Shown here: positions 52,709-60,374 of the stretch, one piece after another
Position numbering within the stretch: the first letter of the stretch is position 1
Layout of the letters: each line of letters opens with the position of its first letter
NCBI RefSeq assembly: GCF_019603315.1
Contig: NZ_CP080649.1
Span: forward strand, 2,552,176-2,616,175
Length of the DNA stretch: 64,000 nt
Source of the DNA: Ruficoccus sp. ZRK36
GTDB lineage: Bacteria; Verrucomicrobiota; Verrucomicrobiia; Opitutales; Cerasicoccaceae
Reading direction: 5' to 3'
Program-made: the position numbers and the translations under genes
The notes under the pieces: model-generated
The model's database searches: none
What the model saw: only the letters and a program-made list of their open reading frames with translations
What the model was told of the DNA's origin: nothing

Positions 52709-54454
52709 TTGATCCTCTGCACCGTGGCCGGTGTGCTTTGCGGGCTGGCTGCGGTCGGATTCCACCTGGCGATCCACCACACGTTTCATCTGGTCTGGCA
52801 TCTCTCCGAGCTGACCGGGCCGGTGTGGTTCTGGATCGTGATGCCGCTGATGCCAGCGGTTGGCGGGCTCATCGTCGGGCTTTTCCTGTGGAAGATCGCA
52901 CCGAGCGCCTCGGGCAGCGGTATCCCGCAGACCAAGGCCGCCTACTATAACGATTTCGGACGCGTCACGCTCAAGGACGGCTTCTTCCGCTTCCTGCTGG
53001 GGACGATCTTCATCGGGATGGGGAATGCGCTGGGTCGTGAAGGCCCCACGGTGCACATGTGCGCGGCGATCTCCTCGACGCTGGGGCGCTGGGCCGGACT
53101 GGCCAAGGCCCGGATCCAGGGCATGGTGCCCGTCGGGATGGGGGCGGGGATCTCTGCCGCCTTTAATGCGCCGCTGTCGGCCATCTTTTTTGTCTTTGAA
53201 GAGCTGCTGGCGGACTTCAGCACGAAGGCCCTCGGCGGGATCGTGATCGCCGTCGTAGTGGCTGCTGCGATCTCGCGCAGCATCCTCGGGGAGGACCCTG
53301 TCCTGCAGGTGAACCTGAACCAGGACAATGTGCGGACGGCCTGGTGGATGCTGATTTCGCTGCCCCTGGGGGTGGCATCGGGCTTCATCGGCTCGGGCTT
53401 TGTAACCACGCTGCTCAAGGCCCGCCAGATCAACTCGCAGTGGAAGGGCATCCCGATATGGTTCAAGCCTGCGCTGGGTGGCCTGACCGTGGGGATCGTC
53501 GGTATGATCGGCTTTGCCTACACCGGTCTTTTCGGGGAAGCACAGACGGGGGTGTTCAGCATCGGTTATAACAGCCTGGATGTGGCCTTTGAGGGGCGTC
53601 TGGTCCTGAGTGTGCTGATCGCGCTGTTTGTTCTGAAATTTATCGCTGTCATCATCAGCTATGCGACGGGGGGCAGCGGTGGTCTGTTCTCGCCGACGCT
53701 GTTCCTGGGCGGGATGCTCGGGGGGATTTTTGGTGTCGGCCTGCTCTCGCTGCATACGCACCTGGGCTGGTTTGGCGGACTGCCGGAGCACAAAGACGTG
53801 ATCGGGGCCTGCGTGCTTCTGGGGATGGGAGCGATGTTCGCTTCGATCATCCGCTGCCCGATTACATCGCTCGTGATCATCTTTGAGATGACACGCAACT
53901 ACTCGTTTATCCTGCCGCTGATTGCGGGGAACATGATCGCGTACTTCATCTCGGCCAAGCGCCGCTCTGTGCCGCTGTACGACGCCCTGCTGATCCAGGA
54001 CGGAGTCACGCTGCGCAAGATGCCCAGCTATCAGGGCATGCGTGACTACCAGAACCTGCCGGTGAGCGCGATCATGACGCACGACATCGTCAGCGTGGAC
54101 GGTACGCTCAACAGCGAGGAAAACCTCAAACTGCTGGAGGGGCGCAAGCACCACGGCTACCCGGTGATCAATGCCGAGGGGAGCCTGTGCGGGATGATCA
54201 CGCACCACGAGATGCTAGAGCATGTCGAGCATGAGCTAACCGATCCGCTGGCCAAGCTCGTGCTGGAGCAGCGTCTGGTCACCGTCTCGCCGGACACATC
54301 GATTCGCGCTGTGGCCGCCCAGTTGATCAAGGAAGACGTGCTCCAAGTCCCAGTCGTAAGCCAGAAGGACAACACCAAGCTGCTCGGGATTGTGACCCTG
54401 CACGACATCGCCCGCCAGCAGAACGCGGTGACGGAGCAGTTCGGCCGCGAATAG
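52709..54454 (+). CDS. CLC-type channel with C-terminal CBS domain pair
   Basis: 581 residues from the first conventional start, TTG at 52709. The same frame is open further upstream and encodes LGLHGFPDWLRRRFSDNQRF, which fits the N-terminus of this family, so the true start is probably about 24 codons earlier at a non-standard codon (see findings). CLC core: GSGIPQTKAAY, GREGPTVHMCAAI, AAFNAPLSAIFFVFEEL and GGSGGLFSPTLFLGG. Two CBS domains (about 445-575: VSAIMTHDIVSVDG, LVTVSPDTSIRAVAAQLIKEDVLQVPVV) likely sense nucleotides. Tandem CLC genes suggest a heteromeric or paired function. Confidence 0.9.
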   Translation: MILCTVAGVLCGLAAVGFHLAIHHTFHLVWHLSELTGPVWFWIVMPLMPAVGGLIVGLFLWKIAPSASGSGIPQTKAAYYNDFGRVTLKDGFFRFLLGTIFIGMGNALGREGPTVHMCAAISSTLGRWAGLAKARIQGMVPVGMGAGISAAFNAPLSAIFFVFEELLADFSTKALGGIVIAVVVAAAISRSILGEDPVLQVNLNQDNVRTAWWMLISLPLGVASGFIGSGFVTTLLKARQINSQWKGIPIWFKPALGGLTVGIVGMIGFAYTGLFGEAQTGVFSIGYNSLDVAFEGRLVLSVLIALFVLKFIAVIISYATGGSGGLFSPTLFLGGMLGGIFGVGLLSLHTHLGWFGGLPEHKDVIGACVLLGMGAMFASIIRCPITSLVIIFEMTRNYSFILPLIAGNMIAYFISAKRRSVPLYDALLIQDGVTLRKMPSYQGMRDYQNLPVSAIMTHDIVSVDGTLNSEENLKLLEGRKHHGYPVINAEGSLCGMITHHEMLEHVEHELTDPLAKLVLEQRLVTVSPDTSIRAVAAQLIKEDVLQVPVVSQKDNTKLLGIVTLHDIARQQNAVTEQFGRE

Positions 54455-54526
54455 GCGAGGGGATTGTTTTCAGAAATAGGCTTGCACGGACCCGCCCCGG
54501 CCGTTTGATTACCCGTTTTTCAGCGG

Positions 54527-54602
54527 GCCATCCTAGCTCAGTTGGTAGAGCAGCTCACTCGTAATGAGCAGGTCGTCGGTTCGAATCCGATGGATGGCTC
54601 CA
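54527..54602 (+). tRNA. tRNA-Thr (anticodon CGU)
   Basis: 76 nt with encoded CCA. Acceptor GCCATCC/GGATGGC, D-arm GCTCAGTTGGTAGAGC, anticodon stem GCTCA/TGAGC with loop CTCGTAA (anticodon CGT) and T-arm GTCGG-TTCGAAT-CCGAT. Sits 72 bp after the CLC gene. Confidence 0.95.
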
Positions 54603-54633
54603 TTTTTATTTTCATCGCGCATCATCTACTAAA

Positions 54634-54668
54634 AATCCCGCCCGGTCCTATGCCTGGCGGGATTTTTT
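54634..54668. terminator. bidirectional rho-independent terminator
   Basis: Stem AATCCCGCC (54634-54642) with GGCGGGATT (54656-54664), 13-base loop, TTTTTTT after it on the plus strand and a five-base A-run before it. It serves tRNA-Thr on the plus strand and tspO on the minus strand. Confidence 0.92.
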
Positions 54669-54686
54669 TGTGCGGATCAAAAGTCC

Positions 54687-55139
54687 CTAGTTCAGGTGGA
54701 CGATGGACGCGTTCAGCACGGTGGCAAAGCCGTTCCAGAGGGCGTAGGGGACAAAGAGCCAGGCTGCTACGCGATCCCGGCGCCAGCACAGGGCGATAAA
54801 GAGGACAATACCAGCGGTCATCAGGCCTGCGATGACAAGGGCGGCTCCCATCCAGTGCAGGCCGAAAAAGACGGGCGTCCACAGGAAATTGAGCACAAGG
54901 AGGGCAGCCCAGAGCATGCGTACTCCTGGGTGGATAGCCTGCGTGAAGACTCGAGCTCCAGCGATGCCGATGCACACATAGAGCAGGGTCCAAACCGGGG
55001 CAAAGAGCCAGCCGGGCGGGGTGAATGAGGGTTTGTTAAGATAATTGTACCAGGTGGCCCCCTCGAAGGCAAAACCCACGATAAGTCCTCCGCCAAGAGT
55101 TAGCAGAATAAAGGCGAGTGTTGTGATCGGGTTCTTCAT
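54687..55139 (-). CDS. tspO: TspO/MBR-family tryptophan-rich sensory protein
   Basis: 150 residues, five TM helices, filling the usual length of bacterial TspO. The signature WYNYLNKPSFTPPGWLFAPVWTLLYVCIGIA (about 30-60) and NFLWTPVFFGLHW, AALCWRRD-type loops and PYALWNGFATVLN at the C-terminus are all present. TspO proteins bind porphyrins and cholesterol-like ligands and modulate tetrapyrrole metabolism or stress; here it is not linked to the heme cluster. Terminated by the shared hairpin at 54,634. Confidence 0.94.
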   Translation of the reverse strand: MKNPITTLAFILLTLGGGLIVGFAFEGATWYNYLNKPSFTPPGWLFAPVWTLLYVCIGIAGARVFTQAIHPGVRMLWAALLVLNFLWTPVFFGLHWMGAALVIAGLMTAGIVLFIALCWRRDRVAAWLFVPYALWNGFATVLNASIVHLN

Positions 55140-55279
55140 GAGTGCGTGGTTGTGGTGCTATCGGCGTAGCGTACCGAGCATAGGCGAGTTTTATTCAGTG
55201 CGTTCACACCGCCTCTAGTGTCTCAAGTGTATCTTTCCTTACACGCTTTTTACGGCGGAAATAAAGGATATCTGTGACC

Positions 55280-57631
55280 TCACTGGGCGGGTGTCGCAGC
55301 CAGCCATTCACTGAGCTGAGCGTCGCTGTTGATCGTCGCTTCGGGGATAAAGACCGGGTCGAGCAGGCGCTGGTACGAGGTGTCGGCAAAACGACGGCAG
55401 TGCAGCAGGACGCGTGCATGCTGGCCGGGGCCACGCACGAGCCGCCCGAGGGCCTGGTTGATCTTGCGCATGGCTGGGAGCTGGTAGACGCGCCGAAAGG
55501 CTTCTGGACGGCCCAGATGCTCCAGGCGCTCCAGACGGGCTTTTTGCTCGGCGTTGACCTCGGGCAGGGCGGGGCCGACCACCATGGCCTGCCCGATACG
55601 CCCGCCCAGCTCGTCAATGCCCTCACTAAACCCGCTCCCCAGGACGAAGAAGACAGCATGCGCGCACAGAAGGCTTTCCTCGATGAAGTGGAGCTGGCCG
55701 TTGAGGTCGATGCCGCGCGGCTGCATGGCCACTACGAGCTGAGGGCTCGTCTGGGCCAGATAGGTGCGAACGGTTTCGGCGTACTGGTAGCTGGGGAAAA
55801 AGACAGCGGTGGGGCGGTCGTCGGCGGCGCAGAGGGCCTCTACGGTGGCGGCCGTGGTGGTGTAGTACCGGGGGCGGGCGTTGAGGCGGGTGTCCACCCG
55901 GGCGTCCACGGCGACGGTGTAGGCTTGGTCTCGCCAAGGGGCTCCGGCCTGCACGGCGTTGACGGCGGCAGGCTCGAGGCCTGTCTCGGCGCAAAAGTCC
56001 TCCAGCGGGCTGAGCGTGGCAGACATCAGCAGACTCTGGCCAAAGCTCTCCAGTCGTGCGGCGATTTCACCCGCAGCATTGAGGCAGGAGACGCGCAGCT
56101 CACCCCGGTTCGGGCTCCAGCAGAGCCGGTCCAGCCCCTCGCTGGCCATGATCGCGTAGAGGCGCGGCAGGCGATGGAGGGCCTCGGTGGTGGCGGGGGC
56201 GAGATCGTCCCAGGGGAGGCGCTCGGCGTAAACACTCTTGGCCAGGCGCTCCAGCAGCTCGGTGATCTCATACTCGGCGCTCATGCTGAGGCTGTCTCGC
56301 GGGCGGAGGCTGTCGAGCAGGTCGGCCCACTCCTCCAGCAGTGCGATAAATTTCGCCGAGGCATCCTCAAAGCGCAGGCCCCCGAGCAGATAATGAGCCC
56401 CGGCAGCGGTTTCACCAAAAGAGTAGAGGGCGGCCACGCGGGAGGCGAGGTTGTGAGCCTCGTCCACGACGAGCAGCGTGCGTGTCGGGTCAAAGCCCGC
56501 GCTTTCCAGAAACACCTGCTGGTGCCAGGGGGAAAAGACGTAGTTGTAGTCGCCGACCCATACATCGGCGTGGGGGAGCAGGCTCTTGGAGATTTCGTAG
56601 GGGCATACGCCGGTGCGCGCGCCCAGCAGGCGGACGCGCTCCAGGTCGGGCTGGTCCTCCTGCCAGAGCTCCCAGGGGACGATGCCGCTCTTGGCCCAGG
56701 CCTCCTCGATGTTCTCAGTGCAGGAGCCACCTGTGGCGTCACAGGAATGCAGGGCGGTGGCGATGGCGTGCTCGGCCCGGTTACGGAAAACAAGCGTGCG
56801 CAGAGCCTCGGGGCTGTCACTCATGCGGCGTAGTTGCCGGTCCACCTGAATCTGGCCCGTGGACTTGCCAGTGCAGTAAATGAGCCGGTCGTACATCCCG
56901 TCGCGGAGCTGTCCGAGCGCGTATTGCAGGACGAGTCCGGTCTTACCGAAGCCGGTCGGTGCCTCCAGCAAGAGGGTGCGCGCGGAGGCCGCCCGCGCGG
57001 CGAGATCATCCAGGGCACGGGTTTGCTCGGGGCGAAAGGTTTCGAAAGCCGGCTTGAAGACAAGGCCTGAACGGCGAGTGGCGGCCTGACGACGCTCGTT
57101 GAGAAAGGCGCAGACCGTCTCCGCCTGTCGATCGAAGATCGCCTCATCGGCCTCGGTTAATGTCAAGGTCTGGCGGAGGCCTTCGCTGATCTCGACGAAG
57201 ACCAGCTCACCGCTGACGGGCAGGCCCCGGAACTCCGGCAGCACGCGGGCGAGCTTTACGTAGGCGGCCAGCTGGCATAAATACGGGGGGTAGGCCGCGC
57301 GCAGGTCGGCCTCGGGGCGGGGGAGGCGCTGCTCCAGGGTTTTTATCTCGCGCAGGGTCCAGCCCTGGAGGGTCTCCTCGACCTGGTCAATGCGTCCGTG
57401 CAGGTGGAGGGTCCAGCCCTCGTGCTGCCAAAGTCCGGAGATGGCGACCTCGGAGCTGACGCCAGGCCGCGCGGCCTCGTCCTCCTGCTGGATCTGCTGG
57501 TGCCAGGCTACGCCGGTACGCATGCGCCAGAGGCCACCGGCCCCGGCACGCCCGCCACGCGGGCCAAGCTGGAACTGCGCGAACTCGGTGATCGAGAGGC
57601 TCGCGCGGCGTTCTTCCTCATGCACCATCAT
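55280..57631 (-). CDS. XPD/DinG-family helicase with RecB-like nuclease domain
   Basis: 783 residues. The N-terminal part (about 60-140) carries a PD-(D/E)xK nuclease outline: GRIDQVEE (Asp82), LREIKTLE (Glu95-x-Lys97) and YLCQLAAY. The superfamily 2 helicase core follows: Walker A LLEAPTGFGKTGLVLQYAL (about 228), DEAH-type LLVVDEAHNLASR (about 390), SATLSPLEDF (motif III), and motifs V-VI near SGFSEGIDELGG and QALGRLVRGPGQHARVLL. Cys residues in SCDATGGSC and GVCPYEISK between motifs Ia and II suggest the XPD-type iron-sulfur domain, but I see only three clear ligands. It probably acts in DNA repair. Last gene of its cluster, ATG at 57631. Confidence 0.88.
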   Translation of the reverse strand: MMVHEEERRASLSITEFAQFQLGPRGGRAGAGGLWRMRTGVAWHQQIQQEDEAARPGVSSEVAISGLWQHEGWTLHLHGRIDQVEETLQGWTLREIKTLEQRLPRPEADLRAAYPPYLCQLAAYVKLARVLPEFRGLPVSGELVFVEISEGLRQTLTLTEADEAIFDRQAETVCAFLNERRQAATRRSGLVFKPAFETFRPEQTRALDDLAARAASARTLLLEAPTGFGKTGLVLQYALGQLRDGMYDRLIYCTGKSTGQIQVDRQLRRMSDSPEALRTLVFRNRAEHAIATALHSCDATGGSCTENIEEAWAKSGIVPWELWQEDQPDLERVRLLGARTGVCPYEISKSLLPHADVWVGDYNYVFSPWHQQVFLESAGFDPTRTLLVVDEAHNLASRVAALYSFGETAAGAHYLLGGLRFEDASAKFIALLEEWADLLDSLRPRDSLSMSAEYEITELLERLAKSVYAERLPWDDLAPATTEALHRLPRLYAIMASEGLDRLCWSPNRGELRVSCLNAAGEIAARLESFGQSLLMSATLSPLEDFCAETGLEPAAVNAVQAGAPWRDQAYTVAVDARVDTRLNARPRYYTTTAATVEALCAADDRPTAVFFPSYQYAETVRTYLAQTSPQLVVAMQPRGIDLNGQLHFIEESLLCAHAVFFVLGSGFSEGIDELGGRIGQAMVVGPALPEVNAEQKARLERLEHLGRPEAFRRVYQLPAMRKINQALGRLVRGPGQHARVLLHCRRFADTSYQRLLDPVFIPEATINSDAQLSEWLAATPAQ

Positions 57632-57668
57632 GAGCGGTGTACCCCCGGTGTATCTACGAGCACAGGCG

Positions 57669-58520
57669 TCATCGCTGGCGCAGCCAGATTTCCTGAACCT
57701 GCGGCATGCTGAACAAGCCGGGCTCCAGTTGGGGGTTAACCTCGATCAGCTTGACGGCACTGTGGCCGTAAACTTCGTCCTCCATGCGCTTCTCCACCGC
57801 AGTTGGGAACCACACGCCCTGGACCTTCTCGTAGCTGGTAAAGTAGTCGTCCATGTCGACGATGGTCCGTTTGATGAGGGTTTCGCGGCCGATGCGGGTG
57901 ATGAGCAGGGTCTTGGCGTCAAAGTACAGGAAGCGCGTGTGGCCGGAGGGGAGGAAAAGCTTGAGCAGGTAGTGCTTGCGGCCGGTGGACTTGACCTCAC
58001 CCATATAGGCGAAGGTGTAGCCATTGGCTTCCCAGTTCAGGCACGGGTCGAGGAAGTAGCCTTCCTGTGCCGCTGCGAGTTCCTTGCCGCTGATCGTTTG
58101 GGGCAGGGCGCGTTTATCGCTGGTTTCCTGAGTCCAGAGTGTCTCACCGTCAAAACCGGTGACCAGCACCTCGTCCGTGCCCAGGTGGGTCGTGGTTATC
58201 TGCTGGTAGAAACGCTTAGGGCGGGCTTGGATGAGGACCTCTTCAAACTCAGTCTTACCCTCGCGCTGCTGGCTCGTGACGCGTACCGCCTGGATACGGA
58301 CCAGAGCCTCGGGGCCGCCCAGAGCTCGCAGGTGCGTTTCGATGATCTTCCGGGAGGCCGTATCGGTGCTTGCTGGGATGGACTCGACGAGGAGCAGCTC
58401 GGGCGAGTCTTCATCGTCGTCCTTGGCCAAAGTAGCGGGCGTCCCTGCCACCATCAGGCAGAGGACAGCCGCGATGAACGGCAGCCGTGACGGCGAAAGA
58501 CGATGAAGCGTGGGCATCAT
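57669..58520 (-). CDS. exported LolA-like outer-membrane lipoprotein-sorting family protein
   Basis: 283 residues. Signal peptide about 1-32 (LPFIAAVLCLMVAGTPATLAK). The mature part has the concave-barrel pattern of LolA/LppX-like proteins: IIETHLRALGGPEALVRIQAVRVTSQQREGKTEFEEVLI near the start, KHYLLKLFLPSGHTRFLYFDAKTLLITRIGRET in the middle, and DDYFTSYEKVQGVWFPTAVEKRM. A role in lipoprotein or lipid handling in the periplasm is assumed from the family only. It lies between recO and the helicase gene. Confidence 0.78.
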   Translation of the reverse strand: MMPTLHRLSPSRLPFIAAVLCLMVAGTPATLAKDDDEDSPELLLVESIPASTDTASRKIIETHLRALGGPEALVRIQAVRVTSQQREGKTEFEEVLIQARPKRFYQQITTTHLGTDEVLVTGFDGETLWTQETSDKRALPQTISGKELAAAQEGYFLDPCLNWEANGYTFAYMGEVKSTGRKHYLLKLFLPSGHTRFLYFDAKTLLITRIGRETLIKRTIVDMDDYFTSYEKVQGVWFPTAVEKRMEDEVYGHSAVKLIEVNPQLEPGLFSMPQVQEIWLRQR

Positions 58521-58590
58521 GAGCTCACACTAGGGCCTGCCCGCGAAAAGACAATCCCCGGCGCAAAGAACTTGGCCGGCGGTACACGTT

Positions 58591-59199
58591 CTACAGCGTG
58601 ACCTCGTCGTGGGTGGAGAGCCAGTGCTTGAGGGAGCGAGAGAGGAGGCGAGCGGTTTCAGGGGTGGTGGTCAGCTCGTCGAGCGGGGTATTCAGGATGT
58701 GGGCGGCCTCATCGGCCTGAGTCGCGGAGAGATTGCGCAGCCAGTGCTCCCGCACGGGCCAGCCCTCCTGCCGCGCGAACAGGAAGAAACCCTTGAGCAG
58801 GGCGGCCTCGGGCTGCTCGGCACTGGCCAGAGCGACGAAGGTTTTTTGGGCGATGCTGAAGACCGTTTCCGGTGCCTGGCAGTGGACGGCGTTGGCGCGC
58901 AGAAACAGGGCCCACTCGGCGGCGGCCTGAAAGGTGGCGTAGCGACGGCCAATATCGGTCAGCCGCTGCAGCAGGCGAAACTCCCGCACGAACCATGCGT
59001 TACCGTTTTTGGCGGCCTCAAGGCGAAAAGCTCCCCGGTCAAAGAGATCGGGTGGGGTGCCTTTGTCGGCCTTGGTCTGGCGGTAAAAGACCTCGCGGCG
59101 GCCTGCTTCTGGATCGAGCAGGGACAGGCGCAGGTGGCTCTCACCGGTTGTTTCACGGCTGAGCACAAGGGCTTCCAGCTCGACGGTCTCAGCCGGCAT
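58591..59199 (-). CDS. recO: RecO-like recombination mediator
   Basis: 202 residues from the ATG at 59199 (MPAETVELEALVLSRE); the extended frame to 59298 overlaps the neighbour too far. The N-terminal OB fold VELEALVLSRETTGESHLRLSLLD is RecO-like. The helical C-terminal domain lacks the Cys4 zinc finger of some RecO proteins, and the total length is below the 230-250 aa common for RecO. RecO helps RecA load on SSB-coated DNA. It overlaps the DUF502 gene by 11 bp. The name is likely but rests on the N-terminus and locus (ybeY-recO neighbourhood). Confidence 0.72.
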   Translation of the reverse strand: MPAETVELEALVLSRETTGESHLRLSLLDPEAGRREVFYRQTKADKGTPPDLFDRGAFRLEAAKNGNAWFVREFRLLQRLTDIGRRYATFQAAAEWALFLRANAVHCQAPETVFSIAQKTFVALASAEQPEAALLKGFFLFARQEGWPVREHWLRNLSATQADEAAHILNTPLDELTTTPETARLLSRSLKHWLSTHDEVTL

Positions 59200-59896
59200 G
59201 GTTGGACGGACCGGGCAGATTGCGCGGGGCGCGGTGGCGGACCTTTGTCGGCCTGGGCTCAGGTGCGGGTGGTGGCGGATACGGGGGGCTGACCGCACCG
59301 CCCGAGACGATGAGCTTCATGCCATCGGCGATAGTCATGTCCATCTCGATGACCTCATCGACGGGCACCATGAGCAGAAAGCCGCTGGTGGGGTTCGGGG
59401 TGGTGGGGACGAAGACGTTGACGACCTCCGCGCCGGTCTTTTCCTGCACCTCGCCCTTGGCGGCGCTGGTGAGGAAGCCCAGCACGTACACGCCCTTGCG
59501 GGGGTACTCGGTGAGCACAACCTTTTGAAAGACCGCCTTCTGCTGCTTGCTGAAGGTCTCGACGATCTGCTTGACCGTGCGGTAAACGGTGTTGATGAAC
59601 GGCACCCGGTCGATGACCCGCTCGGTGCCGATGATCATGACCTTGCCCAAAAAGTAATTGGAGAAGAAACCGAGCAGAGTGATGGCCAGCACGACAATGA
59701 GCACCGCGGCCATATCCAGCCCAAACTCTACGATGGGCAGCCGACGGATGTCCGGCGGGAGCACGTTCTGCGGGATCATCGCAGTCACGCGTGAGCCGAT
59801 CTTCGTGCGCAGAAAATCAATGACGAAGTAGGTGACTCCGAGAGGTGCGAGCAGGACGAGCCCGGCTATAAAGGCGTTACGTAAGCGGCGATACAT
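59189..59896 (-). CDS. DUF502 family membrane protein
   Basis: 235 residues from the ATG at 59896 (MYRRLRNAFIAGLVLLAPLGVTYFVI); the longer frame to 60163 is only an overlap with ybeY. Two N-terminal TM helices (about 9-28 and 58-82), then a soluble domain with GTERVIDRVPFINTVYRTVKQIVETFS and VVLTEYPRKGVYVLGFLTS, both diagnostic of DUF502. The C-terminus is Pro/Arg-rich. Function unknown; widespread in bacteria and plants (COV-like). Between ybeY and recO. Confidence 0.9.
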   Translation of the reverse strand: MYRRLRNAFIAGLVLLAPLGVTYFVIDFLRTKIGSRVTAMIPQNVLPPDIRRLPIVEFGLDMAAVLIVVLAITLLGFFSNYFLGKVMIIGTERVIDRVPFINTVYRTVKQIVETFSKQQKAVFQKVVLTEYPRKGVYVLGFLTSAAKGEVQEKTGAEVVNVFVPTTPNPTSGFLLMVPVDEVIEMDMTIADGMKLIVSGGAVSPPYPPPPAPEPRPTKVRHRAPRNLPGPSNHAG

Positions 59897-59909
59897 GGAA
59901 TAAGATTGG

Positions 59910-60374
59910 TCAGCGGGCAGGCGTGAACTGTGGTAGCCCGCCGGAATCCTCCAAGTAAGCCAGTGCCTGCTTTTCTGCAAGCCGCATCTGCGCAATGTCT
60001 TCCTCGGCATGGTCATCCAGCCCGGCCAGGTGCAGCCAGCCGTGGACCAGATAAAGCGAAATCTCCTGCGAGAGGGTGTTGCCGTGCTCGGGGCCGGTCT
60101 CCATCGCCTGCTCGGCGCCGACGCAGATCTCACCCGCGAAGTCCATCTCCGGGTCGCCGTCAAAGGTGATCACGTCGGTCGGCGTATCATCCTCCAGAAA
60201 CTGCCCGTGCACCTCCGCCATGGCGGCATGCTCCAGAAAGGCGACGGAAATCTCGCCGTCAGGGATCTGGTGGGTCGGCCACTGGTCCAGGCGGTGAAAG
60301 AGACCGGCAACGGCCTGCTCGTCATAGGTAAGCAGCTCAGACGAAGGCTGACTTAGCTGGATCACTCTTTGCAT
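59910..60374 (-). CDS. ybeY: endoribonuclease YbeY
   Basis: Metal-dependent RNase for 16S rRNA 3'-end maturation and ribosome quality control. 154 residues from the ATG at 60374 (MQRVIQLSQPSSEL). Hallmarks: TDVITFDGDPE, and the zinc motif LVHGWLHLAGLDDH (HGxLHLxGxDH) with three His. The start lies 38 bp inside the end of the upstream HD-domain gene. The phoH-pgpH-ybeY order is a common one. Confidence 0.93.
   Translation of the reverse strand: MQRVIQLSQPSSELLTYDEQAVAGLFHRLDQWPTHQIPDGEISVAFLEHAAMAEVHGQFLEDDTPTDVITFDGDPEMDFAGEICVGAEQAMETGPEHGNTLSQEISLYLVHGWLHLAGLDDHAEEDIAQMRLAEKQALAYLEDSGGLPQFTPAR

Noticed and set aside
52676-54208. 510-codon ORF opposite the second CLC gene
   Set aside because: His/Gln/Arg-rich shadow translation with no recognisable domain.
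55274-56833. 519-codon ORF opposite the helicase gene
   Set aside because: Shadow of the GC-rich coding strand; no motifs, no ribosome-binding site, and the opposite frame is a well-defined helicase.
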